Origin: DAHUXN01 sp963811805
GTDB taxonomy: Bacteria > Acidobacteriota > Terriglobia > Acidiferrales > UBA7541
NCBI GenBank assembly: GCA_963811805.1
Contig: CAWESU010000001.1
Coordinates: forward strand, 248,001 to 312,000
Reading direction: 5' to 3'
DNA: 64,000 nucleotides
The notes under the pieces are model-generated. The model saw only the letters and a program-made list of their open reading frames with translations. It was not told the origin of the DNA and did not search any database. This document shows positions 62,983 through 64,000 of the stretch, piece by piece (the first letter of the stretch is position 1; the number at the start of each line of letters is the position of its first letter). A program made the position numbers and the translations under genes.

Positions 62983-64000
62983 GTTTGCCGGCGAGAAATT
63001 TCCTCGAACGCATTTTCCAGCGGCTGCGCGACGCGGGAAGCGGCGTGGTGCTGCAAGAAATTCGCGGCGGCGAAATTGTGGCGGCGACGGGCAACGATTT
63101 GCTGGCGCTGATTGCGAAGGCTCGCAGGTTTATCGCGGGTAGCGGATTGAAGAAAGGCGATCGCTGCGCTTTGCTGGCTGCGAACAGCATTCGCTGGGCG
63201 GCGCTGGACCTGGCGTTAATGACGGAAGGAATTGTGGTGGTGCCGCTGTACGCCCGGCAGGCCGCAGGCGAGCTGGCGGTGATGATTCGCGACAGTGGGG
63301 TGTCGCGAATCTGCTGCGAGAATCGCGATTTGCGCGAGGCGGTTCTGCGCGCGTTGCCGGATGCGCCGTCGATTTCGCTCTTCGATGAAATTTTTGCCGC
63401 GCGAGATGAAAGGCAGTCGCCACCTGAACCCCTAGTAGCTGCGGATGCGGTGACGATTATTTATACCTCTGGGACTTCCGGTGAAGCGAAGGGCGCGGTG
63501 CTGAATGCGGGAAACGTCAATTACATGCTGGGGTGCACGACGGCGCGGCTGGATCAGCTGATGGGAAAATACAGCGTGCCGGAGCAGGTGTTTCATTATT
63601 TGCCTTTCAATTTTGCGGCCTCATGGATTTCGCTGTTGACGTATCTTTCGCGAAACAGCGTGATTTTGCTCTCGACGGACCTGACGAAGCTCGCGGACGA
63701 AATGCGCATTGCGGCGCCTAATTATTTTCTGAATGTGCCCACGCTGCTGGAGCGCGTACGCACGAAGATCGAAGACAATATTCGCGGGAGCGGATGGATC
63801 GCATCGGTGTTTGCAAAAGCCAAGCGCGCGTATCTTGCGAACGAGGCGCATCGCCCCAGTTTGGGCGACCGCGCGGCGCTGGTGCTGGCGACAATGCTGA
63901 TATTCCCGACGATCCGCAAAGGACTGGGGCCGAATCTGAAGGCGCTCATCTGCGGCTCGGCTCCGCTCTCGATGGAAACGCAGAAATTCTTCATGATGCT
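62979..64000 (+). CDS. AMP-dependent acyl-CoA/acyl ligase, N-terminal part
   Basis: The ATG at 62979 overlaps the previous stop and the gene runs off the right edge (340 residues seen). The adenylation signature IIYTSGTSGEAKGAVL lies near residue 157, and FNVPTLLERV-like NVPTLLERVRTKIEDNI and ICGSAPLSMETQKFF fit long-chain acyl-CoA synthetases and related acyl-adenylating enzymes. It would activate the fatty acid used by the reductases upstream. The C-terminal lid domain and any fused domains are outside the window. Confidence 0.88.
   Translation, partial: MSLPARNFLERIFQRLRDAGSGVVLQEIRGGEIVAATGNDLLALIAKARRFIAGSGLKKGDRCALLAANSIRWAALDLALMTEGIVVVPLYARQAAGELAVMIRDSGVSRICCENRDLREAVLRALPDAPSISLFDEIFAARDERQSPPEPLVAADAVTIIYTSGTSGEAKGAVLNAGNVNYMLGCTTARLDQLMGKYSVPEQVFHYLPFNFAASWISLLTYLSRNSVILLSTDLTKLADEMRIAAPNYFLNVPTLLERVRTKIEDNIRGSGWIASVFAKAKRAYLANEAHRPSLGDRAALVLATMLIFPTIRKGLGPNLKALICGSAPLSMETQKFFMM

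Noticed and set aside
1..64000. CRISPR arrays, rRNA, phage or transposon genes
   Set aside because: None seen: no regularly spaced repeats, no rRNA-like stretch and no transposase, integrase or phage structural protein motifs.

Overview
The window is a GC-rich (roughly 60%) bacterial chromosome segment with dense, mostly operonic genes, one tRNA and no rRNA, CRISPR array or recognisable insertion sequence. Gene content points to a soil-type Acidobacteriota (Terriglobia-like): hopanoid head-group genes hpnI/hpnJ, a PilZ-like/TonB fusion, many ABC-2 exporters, two sigma-54 two-component systems, GH116 and ROK sugar enzymes. This assignment is inference from gene content; no phylogenetic marker was tested.

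Layout. 1-3862: start of an FAD oxidoreductase, then a solute:sodium symporter, ROK sugar kinase and exported SnoaL-like protein. 3954-5565: a two-gene ABC-2 exporter beside tRNA-Gln (5746-5820). 6093-7841: PilZ-like/TonB protein. 7935-11446: an overlapping operon hpnJ, two small EamA/SMR-like transporters, hpnI. 11554-14141: MacB-like permease and TolC-like protein without their ATPase. 14323-17668: glycosyltransferase, large membrane protein and 2OG-Fe(II) oxygenase. 17686-20832: dTDP-L-rhamnose genes (rmlA, C, B, D). 20860-23558: TPR protein, HlyD-type adaptor and a divergent receiver-like protein. 23824-30050: NatAB-like exporter, then a COG4586/4587/3694-type ABC exporter with a PLP decarboxylase inserted between ATPase and permeases. 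30061-33113: FHA-GAF-SpoIIE phosphatase and an aminotransferase.

33132-42162 is a regulatory block. On the minus strand lie a sigma-54 response regulator, a 38-residue membrane peptide, a hybrid histidine kinase and a truncated kinase-like protein that has a His dimerisation helix but no ATPase. Divergently there is a second sigma-54 regulator overlapping its membrane kinase. 42192-48350 holds a lipoprotein, ThiO, a VirB10/TrbI-like exported protein, small conserved proteins, a NodB-type deacetylase and a CBS-containing site-2 protease. At 48413 a response-regulator gene is cut off after about eight codons. The following stretch to about 51330 looks like accessory DNA with poorly recognisable genes, one with a probable frameshift at its signal peptide.

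51328-57878 is catabolic: a Tat-exported GH116 glycosidase, an exported nucleoside hydrolase, two small membrane proteins, a PfkB kinase and a ten-helix drug/metabolite-type permease, together suggesting nucleoside or ribose use. 57992-64000 is a tight lipid operon: a catalytically dead HAD domain fused to a fatty-acyl reductase, a second reductase, a pyruvyl-transferase-like protein and an AMP-forming ligase cut by the window end.

The most interesting leads are the transporter pair inside the hopanoid operon, the pseudo-HAD/acyl-reductase lipid operon, the kinase operon with a tiny membrane peptide and an ATPase-less partner, and the decarboxylase embedded in an exporter operon.
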